DNA of 64,000 bases from Salinibacterium sp. ZJ70 (GTDB lineage Bacteria > Actinomycetota > Actinomycetes > Actinomycetales > Microbacteriaceae), in the NCBI RefSeq assembly GCF_011751865.2, contig NZ_CP061770.1, positions 2,418,001 to 2,482,000 on the forward strand, in the 5' to 3' direction. Below are positions 25,757 to 35,600 of the stretch, one piece after another. How positions within the stretch are numbered: position 1 is the stretch's first letter; each line of letters opens with the position of its first letter. The notes under the pieces were generated by a model that saw only the letters and a list, made by a program, of their open reading frames with translations, did not search any database and was not told the origin of the DNA. The translations under genes and the position numbers were made by a program.

Positions 25757-27049
25757 ATGAACAAAGCCCGAATCACCCGGGTCGGAGCCGTCGCCGCGGC
25801 GACCGCCCTGGCCGTCGGCGGACTCACCGCCTGCACCACGGACAACGCCAACAGCAACGACGGCGACGTCACCATCACCTGGTGGCACAACGCCACCGCC
25901 GATCCGCAGAAGTCGATGTGGGAGGAAGTCGCCAAGGAGTTCGAGGAGGCCAACCCCGGCGTCAAGGTCGAGGTCACCGGCTACCAGAACGAGGACCTGC
26001 AGCGCACCCTCATCCCCAACGCGCTCGCCTCGGGCGACGCTCCCGACATCTTCATGGTGTGGCCCGGCGGCGAGGTCCGCTCGCAGGCCGCAGCCGGACA
26101 CCTCCTGGACCTCACCGACGTCATGTCGGACACGATCTCCGAGTACGGCGCAACCGTGAAGCCGTGGCAGTCCGAAGGCAAGCAGTACGCCATCCCCTAC
26201 ACCTTCGGAATCGAGGGAATCTGGTACAACAAGGACCAGTTCGCCGAAGCAGGCATCACCGAGGTTCCCGAGACGCTCCCCGAGCTCGAGGCAGCCAACG
26301 AGAAGCTCCGCGCCGCGGGCTTCACGCCCATGGCCGTCGGTGCCGGATCGCTCTGGCCGGCCGGCCACTGGTGGTACCAGTTCGCGCTCGCAGCGTGCTC
26401 GACCGAGACGCTGCAGACCGCGATCCCCGCACTCGACTTCTCCGACCCCTGCTGGCTCGAAGCAGGTGAGCTCCTGCAGGACTTCGTCGCCACCAACCCG
26501 TTCCAGGACGGCTTCCTCGCCTCCTCCGGCCAGGAAGGCGCTGACAGCTCCGCGGGTCTCGTCGCCAACGGAAACGCCGCCATGGAGCTCATGGGTGCGT
26601 GGAACGCTGGCCAGATCGGCTCGCTGACGCCCGACAAGGAAGTTCCGGAGTGGCTCGGATGGTTCCCCATGGTGAGCGTTCCCGGCACCGCTGGTGACCC
26701 CACCATCACCATGGGTGGCGGCGACGGCTTCGGAATCCACAAGGACGCCCCGAAGGAGGCCGTCGACCTGCTCAAGTACATCGCGAGCGTCGATGTGCAG
26801 AAGCGCTTCGCTGAGACCGGTGCCGGCATCCCCGCTCACCCGGGTGCAGTCGAGGCACTCACCGACCCGAGCCTCCAGGCCGTCGCCGCCGGTCTCGCCG
26901 AGTCGTCCTACGTGGCGATCTGGCTCGACAGCGACCTCGGCCCGACCTTCGGCAACCCGCTCAACCAGGCGATCGTGAACCTGATGGCCGGAACCGGCAC
27001 GCCGGCCGACATCGTCAAGGCTCTGGAAGACACGGCAGCCACCCTCTGA
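25757..27049 (+). CDS. Sugar ABC transporter substrate-binding lipoprotein
   Basis: The 430-residue protein is a family 1 extracellular solute-binding protein. A signal peptide ends in the lipobox LTAC (Cys26). The mature part starts VTITWWHNATADPQKSMWEEVAKEFEEANPGVKVEV and has DAPDIFMVWPGGEV and FGIEGIWYNKDQFAEAGI, all typical of CUT1 systems for oligosaccharides. ATG 25757 is chosen because the signal peptide begins there and GAGAGG lies nine bases upstream. From context, xylo-oligosaccharides or cello-oligosaccharides are the likely cargo. No ATPase gene is in the operon; a shared MsiK-type ATPase elsewhere is expected. Confidence 0.94.
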   Translation: MNKARITRVGAVAAATALAVGGLTACTTDNANSNDGDVTITWWHNATADPQKSMWEEVAKEFEEANPGVKVEVTGYQNEDLQRTLIPNALASGDAPDIFMVWPGGEVRSQAAAGHLLDLTDVMSDTISEYGATVKPWQSEGKQYAIPYTFGIEGIWYNKDQFAEAGITEVPETLPELEAANEKLRAAGFTPMAVGAGSLWPAGHWWYQFALAACSTETLQTAIPALDFSDPCWLEAGELLQDFVATNPFQDGFLASSGQEGADSSAGLVANGNAAMELMGAWNAGQIGSLTPDKEVPEWLGWFPMVSVPGTAGDPTITMGGGDGFGIHKDAPKEAVDLLKYIASVDVQKRFAETGAGIPAHPGAVEALTDPSLQAVAAGLAESSYVAIWLDSDLGPTFGNPLNQAIVNLMAGTGTPADIVKALEDTAATL

Positions 27050-27069
27050 GAGAGGCTGACTGATACAGC

Positions 27070-28047
27070 ATGACCAGCATCACTCAGGCAGGGCCCGCGG
27101 TCACCGCGGGCCCTGCCGCCCCACAGACACCCGCCCATAGAGCCCGCGCAGCCCGCAAGACCGACAAGCGCAAGTGGCTCGAGATCGCGCTGTTCGCCGG
27201 CCCCGCGCTCATCGTCTTCGTCGGCTTCGTGATCCTCCCGGTGGTTCTCGCCGCCGTCTACAGCTTCTACAACTGGAACGGCCTCACGCCGCTCGAGCGA
27301 TTCATCGGATTCGACAACTACGCCCGCGCTCTGAACGACCCGCTCTTCATCAAGTCGATCGGCAACAACTTCACCGTCGCCATCGCGTCGCTCGTGGTGC
27401 AGGGACCGATCGCGATCTTCGTCGCGCTCCTGCTCAACCGCAGGATGCGCGGGCGCACGATCGTCCGTGCGGCGATCTTCGTTCCCTACGTCATCGCCGA
27501 AGTGATCGCCGGCCTCTCGTGGAAGCTCCTGCTCTCCCCGCGCGGCGGCGTCAACGCGGTGCTCGAAGCTGTCGGACTCGGCGACCTCGCCCAGCCGTGG
27601 CTCGCCAACCCCGACATCGCCCTGTGGGTGATGTTCGGCATCCTCAGCTGGAAGTACCTGGGCTTCGCGATTCTGCTCATGCTCGCCGGACTCCAAGGAG
27701 TTCCGGATGAGCTCTCCGAGGCTGCCGCGATCGACGGAGCCAGCTGGTGGAAGATCCAGTGGCATATCACGATTCCGCTCCTCGGCCCCACGATCCGCAT
27801 CTGGGCCTTCCTGTCGATCATCGGATCTCTCCAGCTTTTCGACATGGTCTGGGTGACGACGAAGGGCGGCCCCGTGGGCGCCACGAGCACCATGGCGACA
27901 TACATGATCCAGTACGGCCAGGGACAGCCCGGATACGGAAGCGCGATCGCCGTGATCCTCTTCCTCATCTCGCTCGTCATCGCCGTGCTCTACCAGCGCC
28001 ACGCGATGCAACGCGATCTCGGCAACGCGAAGGGATCCGACAGATGA
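27070..28047 (+). CDS. Sugar ABC transporter permease, MalF type
   Basis: The 325-residue inner-membrane protein has an Ala/Pro-rich N-terminal tail (residues 1-35), then six hydrophobic segments. The cytoplasmic EAA loop EAAAIDGASWWKIQWHITIPLL (about residues 222-243) docks to the ATPase. It starts 20 bases after the binding-protein gene. It overlaps the next permease by four bases (ATGA). Confidence 0.94.
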   Translation: MTSITQAGPAVTAGPAAPQTPAHRARAARKTDKRKWLEIALFAGPALIVFVGFVILPVVLAAVYSFYNWNGLTPLERFIGFDNYARALNDPLFIKSIGNNFTVAIASLVVQGPIAIFVALLLNRRMRGRTIVRAAIFVPYVIAEVIAGLSWKLLLSPRGGVNAVLEAVGLGDLAQPWLANPDIALWVMFGILSWKYLGFAILLMLAGLQGVPDELSEAAAIDGASWWKIQWHITIPLLGPTIRIWAFLSIIGSLQLFDMVWVTTKGGPVGATSTMATYMIQYGQGQPGYGSAIAVILFLISLVIAVLYQRHAMQRDLGNAKGSDR

Positions 28048-28925
28048 CAAGCCTCCACACCACCGCCGTCCCCACGGCGACACCCGTCGGCACCGCATCG
28101 GCGTGGCGCCAGCCGTTCGTCTACGTCGTCGCGCTCACCGCCGTCGCCGTGTCCGTGATCCCCGTCATCTATGTATGGATCGGCGGATTCCGCACGAGCG
28201 CCGACCTCAACGCCAACCCGGCGGGCTGGCCCAACCCGTGGTCGGTCGACAACTTCGCGAGCGTCCTCGCGAGCACCCGGTTCTGGGGTTCGCTGTTCTC
28301 GTCGTCGCTCGTCGCCGTCGGCACGACCGCCGGAACGGTGCTGCTCGGGCTCTGTGCGGCGTTCGTGATCGCCCGCTACCACTTCCGCGGGCGGCAGGGG
28401 CTCTACACGTTCTTCTCGGCGGGCCTCATGTTCCCGGTGACGGTCGCGGCCCTGCCGCTCAGCATCCTGCTGCGCGACCTGGGCCTCAACGGAACGTTCA
28501 TCGGCCTGATCATCCCGCAGGTGGCGTTCGCGCTGCCCGTCACGATCATCATCCTTGTGCCGTTCCTGCGGGCGATCCCGCAGGAACTCGAGGAGGCCGC
28601 ACAGCTCGACGGCGCCAGCCGCATCGGATTCTTCGCACGGATCGTGCTGCCCCTGTCGCTTCCGGGTCTGATCACCGTCGGCGTTCTCGCTTTCCTCGGT
28701 TCGTGGAACGGATACCTGCTCCCCTTGCTCGTGCTGGGAGCCGGTGGCATGCCGCAGGACTTCTGGACGCTCCCGCTCGGAGTGCAGCAGTTCTCGACGC
28801 AGTATTCACAGGACACTGGTGCCGTACTCGCCTACACCTCTTTGGCGATGCTCCCTGCTCTCGTGTTCTTCCTCGCCGCTGAGCGCCGCATCGTCGGCGG
28901 CCTCTCCGGCGCCGTGAAGGGATAG
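28044..28925 (+). CDS. Sugar ABC transporter permease, MalG type
   Basis: The 293-residue membrane protein has six hydrophobic segments and the EAA loop EEAAQLDGASRIGFFARIVLPLSLPG. ATG 28044 is set by the ATGA overlap with the first permease; an upstream extension of the open frame is not coding. The GH3 gene begins three bases after its stop, so importer and hydrolases share one transcript. Confidence 0.94.
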   Translation: MTSLHTTAVPTATPVGTASAWRQPFVYVVALTAVAVSVIPVIYVWIGGFRTSADLNANPAGWPNPWSVDNFASVLASTRFWGSLFSSSLVAVGTTAGTVLLGLCAAFVIARYHFRGRQGLYTFFSAGLMFPVTVAALPLSILLRDLGLNGTFIGLIIPQVAFALPVTIIILVPFLRAIPQELEEAAQLDGASRIGFFARIVLPLSLPGLITVGVLAFLGSWNGYLLPLLVLGAGGMPQDFWTLPLGVQQFSTQYSQDTGAVLAYTSLAMLPALVFFLAAERRIVGGLSGAVKG

Positions 28926-28928
28926 ACG

Positions 28929-31289
28929 GTGTCGTTCGACGTCGATGTCGCGCCGGTCTGGCGTGACACCAGCAAGCCCCCCGCCGAGCGGGTCGAGGCG
29001 CTCATCGCCGAGATGACGCTCGAGGAGAAGCTCGGGCAGCTGTACGGAATCTGGGTGGGGGCGGACGCGTCCGGTGGCGAGGTCGCCCCCAACCAGAACG
29101 AGATGGCCGCCGACATCGACATCGACGAGCTGCTGCCGACGGGCCTGGGTCAGCTGACCCGGCCGTTCGGCACCGCCCCCGTTGACCCGGCCCTGGGCGC
29201 GCTGTCCCTGCAGCGCACCCAGGAGCGGATCGTCGCCTCGAACCGCTTCGGCATCCCCGCCGTCGCGCACGAGGAGTGCCTCGCGGGCTTCGCCGCGTGG
29301 GGTGCGACCGCGTATCCGGTGCCTCTCGCGTGGGGGGCGAGCTTCGACCCGGACCTGGTGCGCGAGATGGCGGGCCGCATCGGCGCCGACATGCGCCGGG
29401 TGGGCATCCACCAGGGCCTCGCGCCCGTGCTGGACGTCGTGCGCGATGCCCGGTGGGGTCGCGTGGAGGAGACGATCGGCGAGGATCCGTACCTCATCGG
29501 CACGATCGGCACCGCGTACGTGCAGGGTCTCGAACGGGCCGGCATCGTCGCGACGCTCAAGCACTTCGTGGGGTACTCGGCCTCGCGTGCCGGGCGCAAC
29601 CTCGCGCCCGTCTCGATCGGACCGCGTGAGGTGGCCGATGTGCTGCTGCCGCCGTTCGAGATGGCGATCCGCGAGGGCGGGGTGCGTTCTGTCATGAACG
29701 CCTACACCGACCTCGACGGGGTGCCGAGTGCGGCAGACGTGCGTCTGCTCACCGAGCTTCTGCGCGACACCTGGGGCTTCGACGGCACCGTCGTCGCCGA
29801 CTACTTCGCGGTGGGCTTCCTCGCCGTGCAGCACGGCATCGTGGCCCCTGAGGACTGGGGCGCTGCCGCCGCTGCCGCGCTCACGGCCGGCATCGACGTG
29901 GAGCTGCCGACCCTGCGCGGCTACGGCGCTCCCCTCGCCGCCGAGGTGCGCGCGGGTCGCGTCGACGAGTCGCTCGTCGACCGGGCGCTGCGCCGGGTGC
30001 TCCTGCAGAAGGTCGAGCTGGGCCTGCTCGACGACACGTGGTCGGCCGTGCCGCCCGCGCTCGCCGACACGTCCGGGGGCACCGCGCCGGAGGCGCTGCG
30101 CGGCTCCGTCGACCTGGACTCCCCCCAGAATCGCGCCCTCGCGGCGAAACTCGCCGAGCGCGCGATCGTGCTCGTCCGCAACGAGGGCGTGCTCCCGCTC
30201 GCCTCCCCCCGCCGCATCGCGGTCGTCGGCCCCACGGCCGACGACCCGTATGCGGTGCTCGGCTGCTACTCGTTCCCCGCGCATGTCGGCGTGCAGCATC
30301 CGGAGGTTCCGCTCGGCATCGAGCTGCCCACCCTGCTCGAGTCGCTGCGCGTGGAGTTCCCGGACGCCGACATCGTGTTCGTCCGCGGCACGACCGTCGA
30401 CGGCGGGGAGACAGCCGAGATCCCGGCGGCGGTCGCCGCAGCTCGCGATGCCGACGTCGTCATCGTCGCGCTGGGCGACCGCGCCGGCCTCTTCGGTCGC
30501 GGCACGAGCGGTGAGGGCTGCGACGCCGAGAGCCTCGCGCTCCCCGGTGCCCAGCAGGCACTGCTGGACGCCGTGCTCGACGCGGGCACCCCGAGCGTGG
30601 TCACGCTGCTCGCGGGGCGCCCCTACGCCCTGGGCTCTGCCACCGAGCGCGCGGACGCGATCCTCGAGGCCTTCTTCCTCGGCGAGGAGGGAACGCGTGC
30701 GATCGCGGGAACCATCTCGGGTCGGGTGAACCCGGCCGGGCGCCTGCCCGTGAGCATCCCCGCGACCCCTGGTGCGCAGCCGTCGACCTACCTCGGCGCG
30801 AAGCTCAGCCGCAGCAGCGGGGTGTCGAACATCGACACCACACCGGCGTACTGGTTCGGCCACGGGCTCTCGTACTCGACGTTCGAATGGAGCGACCTCG
30901 GTGTCTCGGGAAAGCTCTTCTCGCAGACGGTCGATGTGCGCGTGAAGGTCGCCAACTCGAGCGGCCGCGACGGCTCCGAGGTCGTGCAGCTGTATCTGCA
31001 TGACCCGGTCGCGTCGGTCGTGCGTCCCGTGCAGCGGCTCATCTCCTATGCGCGCGTCGACCTCGCCGCGGGTGAGGAGGCGACGATCGCGTTCCGCGTT
31101 CCCGCCGACCTCGCCTCCTTCACCGGCATCGACGGACGCCGCATCGTGGAGCCCGGGCTGCTCGAGTTCGGCGTCGCGCGCTCTGCGGGAGAGATCGTGT
31201 TCTCGCACGCGGTCGAGCTCACGGGCGAGACGCGCGTCGTCGACCACACCCGTGCGCTCCACGCAGACGTCACGATCAGCAGGTCGTGA
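28929..31289 (+). CDS. GH3 beta-glycosidase (beta-xylosidase/beta-glucosidase)
   Basis: The 786-residue cytosolic enzyme removes single sugars from the non-reducing end of imported oligosaccharides. The first domain has RWGRVEETIGEDPYL, TLKHFVGYSASRAGRNL and the nucleophile Asp291 in FDGTVVADYFAV. The second domain (IAVVGPTADDPYAVLGCYSF, then GTSGEGCDAESLALPGAQQALL) and a C-terminal fibronectin-III-like domain follow. The HGLSYSTFEWSDL stretch is typical. Position beside a xylanase favours beta-xylosidase, but GH3 specificity cannot be read with certainty. GTG start, three bases after the permease stop. No signal peptide. Confidence 0.92.
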   Translation: MSFDVDVAPVWRDTSKPPAERVEALIAEMTLEEKLGQLYGIWVGADASGGEVAPNQNEMAADIDIDELLPTGLGQLTRPFGTAPVDPALGALSLQRTQERIVASNRFGIPAVAHEECLAGFAAWGATAYPVPLAWGASFDPDLVREMAGRIGADMRRVGIHQGLAPVLDVVRDARWGRVEETIGEDPYLIGTIGTAYVQGLERAGIVATLKHFVGYSASRAGRNLAPVSIGPREVADVLLPPFEMAIREGGVRSVMNAYTDLDGVPSAADVRLLTELLRDTWGFDGTVVADYFAVGFLAVQHGIVAPEDWGAAAAAALTAGIDVELPTLRGYGAPLAAEVRAGRVDESLVDRALRRVLLQKVELGLLDDTWSAVPPALADTSGGTAPEALRGSVDLDSPQNRALAAKLAERAIVLVRNEGVLPLASPRRIAVVGPTADDPYAVLGCYSFPAHVGVQHPEVPLGIELPTLLESLRVEFPDADIVFVRGTTVDGGETAEIPAAVAAARDADVVIVALGDRAGLFGRGTSGEGCDAESLALPGAQQALLDAVLDAGTPSVVTLLAGRPYALGSATERADAILEAFFLGEEGTRAIAGTISGRVNPAGRLPVSIPATPGAQPSTYLGAKLSRSSGVSNIDTTPAYWFGHGLSYSTFEWSDLGVSGKLFSQTVDVRVKVANSSGRDGSEVVQLYLHDPVASVVRPVQRLISYARVDLAAGEEATIAFRVPADLASFTGIDGRRIVEPGLLEFGVARSAGEIVFSHAVELTGETRVVDHTRALHADVTISRS

Positions 31290-32533
31290 CCGGGCACCGG
31301 ACCCCCCGACCGGCCCACCGCGTCGGCGAGCTGACTCTGCAGCTCGCCGACGCGTCCGGTTCCCCTCTCGCGGACCGCGTGGTCGAGGTCGAGCAGACGC
31401 GCCACGCGTTCGAGTTCGGTTCGACGGGGTTCGAGCTCATCGATCACGCGAACGGCGTCGAGGACGCCGGGACGCTCGTCGACGACTGGCTCGCCCTCTT
31501 CGACACCGCCACGCTGCCGTTCTATCGGGGCGACTTCGAACCGCAGCCGGGCATCACACAGACGGAGCGCATCCGGACGGCCGCTGTGTGGTTCGCCGAC
31601 CGCGACGTGCGCCTGAAGGGCCATCCGCTCGTGTGGCACACGGTCAAGGCCGCGTGGATGGATCCGCTTCCCCTCGACGAGGTCGAGCGTCTCGTCATCG
31701 ATCGGGTGCGCCGCGACGTGACCGCGTTCCGTGGACTCATCGGCTGCTGGGATGTCGTCAACGAGGCCGTCATCATGCCCGTGTTCGAGAACGAACCGGA
31801 TGGCGTGCCGAACGCGATCACGAAGCTCGCGCGGGCGAACGGACGCATCCCGCTCATCCGCGACGCGTTCGAGGCCGCCCAGGCCTCCGACCCCTCGGCG
31901 CGGCTCCTGATCAACGACTTCGATCTGTCGACGGCATACGAGTGCCTCGTCGAGGGTCTCCTCGAGGCGGGTGTGCCGATCGATGCGATCGGGCTGCAGA
32001 CCCACATGCACCAGGGGTACTGGGGCGAGGAGACGATGCTCACGATGGTCGACCGCTTCGCGCGGTACGGTCTGCCGCTGCATCTCACCGAGAACACGCT
32101 GCTGTCGGGCGAGCTCATGCCCTCCCACATCGTCGACCTCAACGACTATCAGCCGACATCGTGGCCGTCGACGGAGGACGGCGAGGCACGACAGGCGGAT
32201 GAGATCGTGCGGCACTATCGCTCACTCGTCGAGCACCCGTCGGTGCAGGCGATCACCTACTGGGGCATCGCGGATCGCGGTGCCTGGCTCGGGGCCCCCG
32301 CAGGGCTGCTGCGCCCCGACGGTTCGCGCAAGCCCGCGTTCGAGGCGCTGCGGGAGCTCGTGCGCGGGGAGTGGTGGCTCTCCCCCACTCGCGCCCGCAC
32401 TGACGCGGACGGACGCCTCACGGTCTCCGGATTCCTCGGCGACTACCGCGTGAGTGCGGCGGGCGCGAGCGCCGCGTTCGCGATCGAGCGCGCAGGCTCC
32501 GATGAGCCCCTCGCGCCCGTGACGCTCCACTGA
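31286..32533 (+). CDS. Cytoplasmic GH10 endo-beta-1,4-xylanase
   Basis: The 415-residue protein is a GH10 enzyme without signal peptide. Motifs are HPLVWHTVKAAWM (residues 113-125), acid/base Glu160 in CWDVVNEAV and nucleophile Glu269 in LPLHLTENTL. It would cut imported xylo-oligosaccharides inside the cell, as intracellular GH10 enzymes do. The GTG start overlaps the GH3 stop by four bases. A conserved N-terminal beta segment (residues about 10-50) precedes the barrel. It is the last gene of the operon, followed by a long palindrome. Confidence 0.92.
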   Translation: MTGHRTPRPAHRVGELTLQLADASGSPLADRVVEVEQTRHAFEFGSTGFELIDHANGVEDAGTLVDDWLALFDTATLPFYRGDFEPQPGITQTERIRTAAVWFADRDVRLKGHPLVWHTVKAAWMDPLPLDEVERLVIDRVRRDVTAFRGLIGCWDVVNEAVIMPVFENEPDGVPNAITKLARANGRIPLIRDAFEAAQASDPSARLLINDFDLSTAYECLVEGLLEAGVPIDAIGLQTHMHQGYWGEETMLTMVDRFARYGLPLHLTENTLLSGELMPSHIVDLNDYQPTSWPSTEDGEARQADEIVRHYRSLVEHPSVQAITYWGIADRGAWLGAPAGLLRPDGSRKPAFEALRELVRGEWWLSPTRARTDADGRLTVSGFLGDYRVSAAGASAAFAIERAGSDEPLAPVTLH

Positions 32534-32591
32534 CGACCCCGGGTCCGACCCGCCGCAGGCAGCCTGGGCATGGGTCCGGTCCGTGCGCGCA

Positions 32592-32652
32592 GGTGAGGGG
32601 TCGCAGATCACCATTCCGACGGCGTGTCGGTGGTGATCTGCGACCCCTCACC
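32592..32652. repeat. Long intergenic palindrome with different arms but same TGAGG/CCTCA ends
   Basis: The perfectly complementary 22-base arms are 32592-32613 and 32631-32652, with a 17-base loop holding an inner CCGAC/GTCGG stem. The arms start (after two bases) TGAGGGGTCGCAGATCACCA, unlike the 12087 family in the middle but alike at the ends and in overall shape. It lies between the convergent GH10 operon and the giant xylanase and can stop transcription from both sides. Confidence 0.85.
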
Positions 32653-32659
32653 GCTCAGG

Positions 32660-35600
32660 TCAGACGCGGGTCCGAGCCCGTGCGCGCGCCCGCGCCCCGA
32701 TGACCACGGCTCCCGTGGCGAGCAGCACGAGGGCGAGGATCAGCGCGCCCGAGATGTCCGCACCCGTTCCGGCGAGAGCCGAGAGGACCGTGAGCTGAGC
32801 GCTGGCAAGGAAGACACCCTCGACCTCTGCCGCGAGGCGATAGCTGCCGGTCTGGGTGTCGGCGGGGATCCGCACGGTTCCCGTCGCGGTGCCGTCGGCG
32901 CCGATCGTGATCGTCGCGAGCACGGCAGGCAGGACCGGCGCCGCGAGCGCTCCGCGCGCCGTCGCCGCGATGCCCGCGATGCCGCCGCCTCCGCCGAGCG
33001 CGTTCGCGGGTCGGTCGAGCACGAGCTGCACGGTCGCTCCGGGGTCGAAGCCCGAGAGCGCGACGTCGAGGGTGTCACCCGCGCGCACGGTTCCCGCTTC
33101 GAGCACGATCGTCGGGCGGTCCGGCTGCTCGCCTCCGCCGTCGCCCGGTCCGTCGACGGGACCGACGAGCTGTCCGACGCCCCAGCGAGCCGTCGACTGA
33201 TAGCCGGCGCCCGAGGGGTCTGCCCAGTTGCTGATGCCGATGCGCTGGCCGCCTTGGGCGTCGTTCACCTGGAAGTCGAGGCCCTGGAAGCTGCCGAGCG
33301 TCGCCGGGTCGCCGATCTGAACGGCGACCTCGACGATGTAACCGCCGTCGATGGTCGATGTGGCTGACTCGATGCGCGCCCGCTGCCAGGCCTCGTCACC
33401 TGTTCCGAACGACACGACGTTCGCCGCCGAGATGCGGATCTGGCTGTCGTCGTAGCGGTACGAGCCGTACTTCGCGTTGCCGGGGTCGACGTACAGCTCG
33501 ATCGAGTCCTGGATCCACGGATCGGATCCCGAGACGTCCACGATCGGGTCGGCGACGACCGCGAGAACGTACAGCCGCCCGTCGCGCCACAGCGTACGGA
33601 CGGTCGCCTCGGCTCCGTCGCCCTCGACCTTCTTCGACGTCGCGACCGCATTCGCGTCGTCCCACGCCGCGTCGATCTCGCCGTCGACCACGGGCGCCGT
33701 CGCGGCCTGCACGACCTCGGTGAACGACACCGACTCGAGCAGCGTGAGCGTGCCGAGCACCCCGGTGGCATTCCAGCCTGCGGCGGAGAGCCCGTCGCGC
33801 ACCCGGACATCGAACTCGAGCGTGCCTCCCTGCGCCGCCCCGGTGAGCGGCAGCTCGACGACCATCCGGTAACCGGTCGTCGTCTCCGCGACGACCCCCG
33901 TCGCCGTACCCGCTCCGTCGCGCCCGAGCGTCACCGTCGTATCTCCGAGCTGGAACTCCACCGCATCCGAGCCCGGCGTGGTGTCCTCCACCTCCACGAG
34001 GACGGTCAGCCGGTCGCTGTGCCAGCGCGCTTGGAAGGCGGCCGCGTCCGAGATCGGGATGAGAGGCAGCCGCTGCCATTCGGGTGCGTTCGCGGCTCCC
34101 GCGGCGGCTGGAATGTCGGCCGCGAAGACGTTCGCCGTGCGCAGGGGCGCCGGGAGCTCGTCGTCGACGATGCCGTAGTAGGCGGGCTTCGCCTGGAGCG
34201 CGTCGTCGAAGACGAGCGGGGCGCCATTGCTCGACCGCCAGCTGCGGCTGTCGTTGAGGCCCCACACCGTGACCGAGTAGAGGTCGGCGGCGTGTGCGCG
34301 GAAGATGCGGAACGCGTCGCGGTAGTAGTAACCCTGGTCGACGAGCTTCGCCTGCGTGACAGGTGTTCCCGTCGTGACATCGAGCTCGGTGACGGCCTGC
34401 GTCAGCCCGAGTCCCTGGAACCGCTGGATCGCGGACTCGAGCGCCGACACGGGCATCGCGAGGCTCACATGGAACTGGTGCCCCACGCCATCGAGCGGCA
34501 CCCCGCGCGACAGCAGTCGCTGCACGAGCGCGAGGTAGCGATCCTGCTTGCCCGACTGCTCGGTGTTGTAGTCGTTGATGAAGAGCGTCACCGGCCGGTC
34601 CGCGCCGGACGCGGCGAACTCGCCGTTGAAGACCTCTTCCGCGTAGTGGAACGAGAGGTCGATGAACTCCTCGCCGAGGATCCGGTACCACTCGCTGCGG
34701 CGCAGACCGTCGGCGTTCTCGCCGGAGTCGGCGACGACCTCGTTGACGACATCCCACGCGACGAGCGGGTTGTCGCCCCCGAACTCGCCCCAGCCGTCGG
34801 CGAGGTACTGGCCGATCTCGCGGATGTGCGTGCGCAGCCGGTCGCGCAGGACCTGCTTGTCGGCTTCGCTCGTCGTGAGCGGGTTGCCAGCCGAGTCCTG
34901 GAAGAAGAACGCGGGTGTCTGGCTGTGCCAGGTGAGCACGTGCCCGTATACCCGCAGCTCGTTGTCGCGCGCGAAGTCCATGAGCGCCGCCACCTCGGAG
35001 CTCGGGGCGAACGCGCCGCTCGCGTCATACCAGGCCTCGGGCTTCATGTGGTTCTCGGCGGTGATCTGGTCGAAGTGGCGCAGCGTGAGCTGCTGGGGTG
35101 CGCCGAACGTCTCGCGCGAGTCGATCGCGACGCCGATCGGGAAGGGAACCGCGTCCTTGATGGGGGTGAGGTCCTGGATGACGGCCGGCTCGGGCGTGCG
35201 GACGACGATGTCGTCCACGACGAACGTCGACGTGTTGGCGCCGTTGTAGTCGGTCTCGAGGTAGAGGTACGCGGATTCCGCGGCCGCCATCGTGAACGTC
35301 GCGCGCACCTGCACCCACTCGCTGTTCGACATACCGGTGAACTGGCCGAGCGTCGAGAACGTCGGCGAGCCGCCGGTGGTGCGCTGCATCGAGAGCCACA
35401 CGTCGCCGGGAGTCTCACCGGCGGCGAAGCGCACCCAGGCGGTGAACTCGTATGTGACGCCCTCGTCGAGGAGCCCCGTGACGTCGTGCCCGATCCCGGA
35501 TCCCTGCGAGAAGCGCTGCGTCACCGCGGCGGCCTGAATGCCGCCGTGCACGGGCTCGCCCACAAGCTCGACGGCGACCGGGTCGCCCTCCTCCGCCTGG

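Noticed and set aside
28806..31262. 818-codon open frame on the minus strand
   Set aside because: Opposite the certain GH3 gene.
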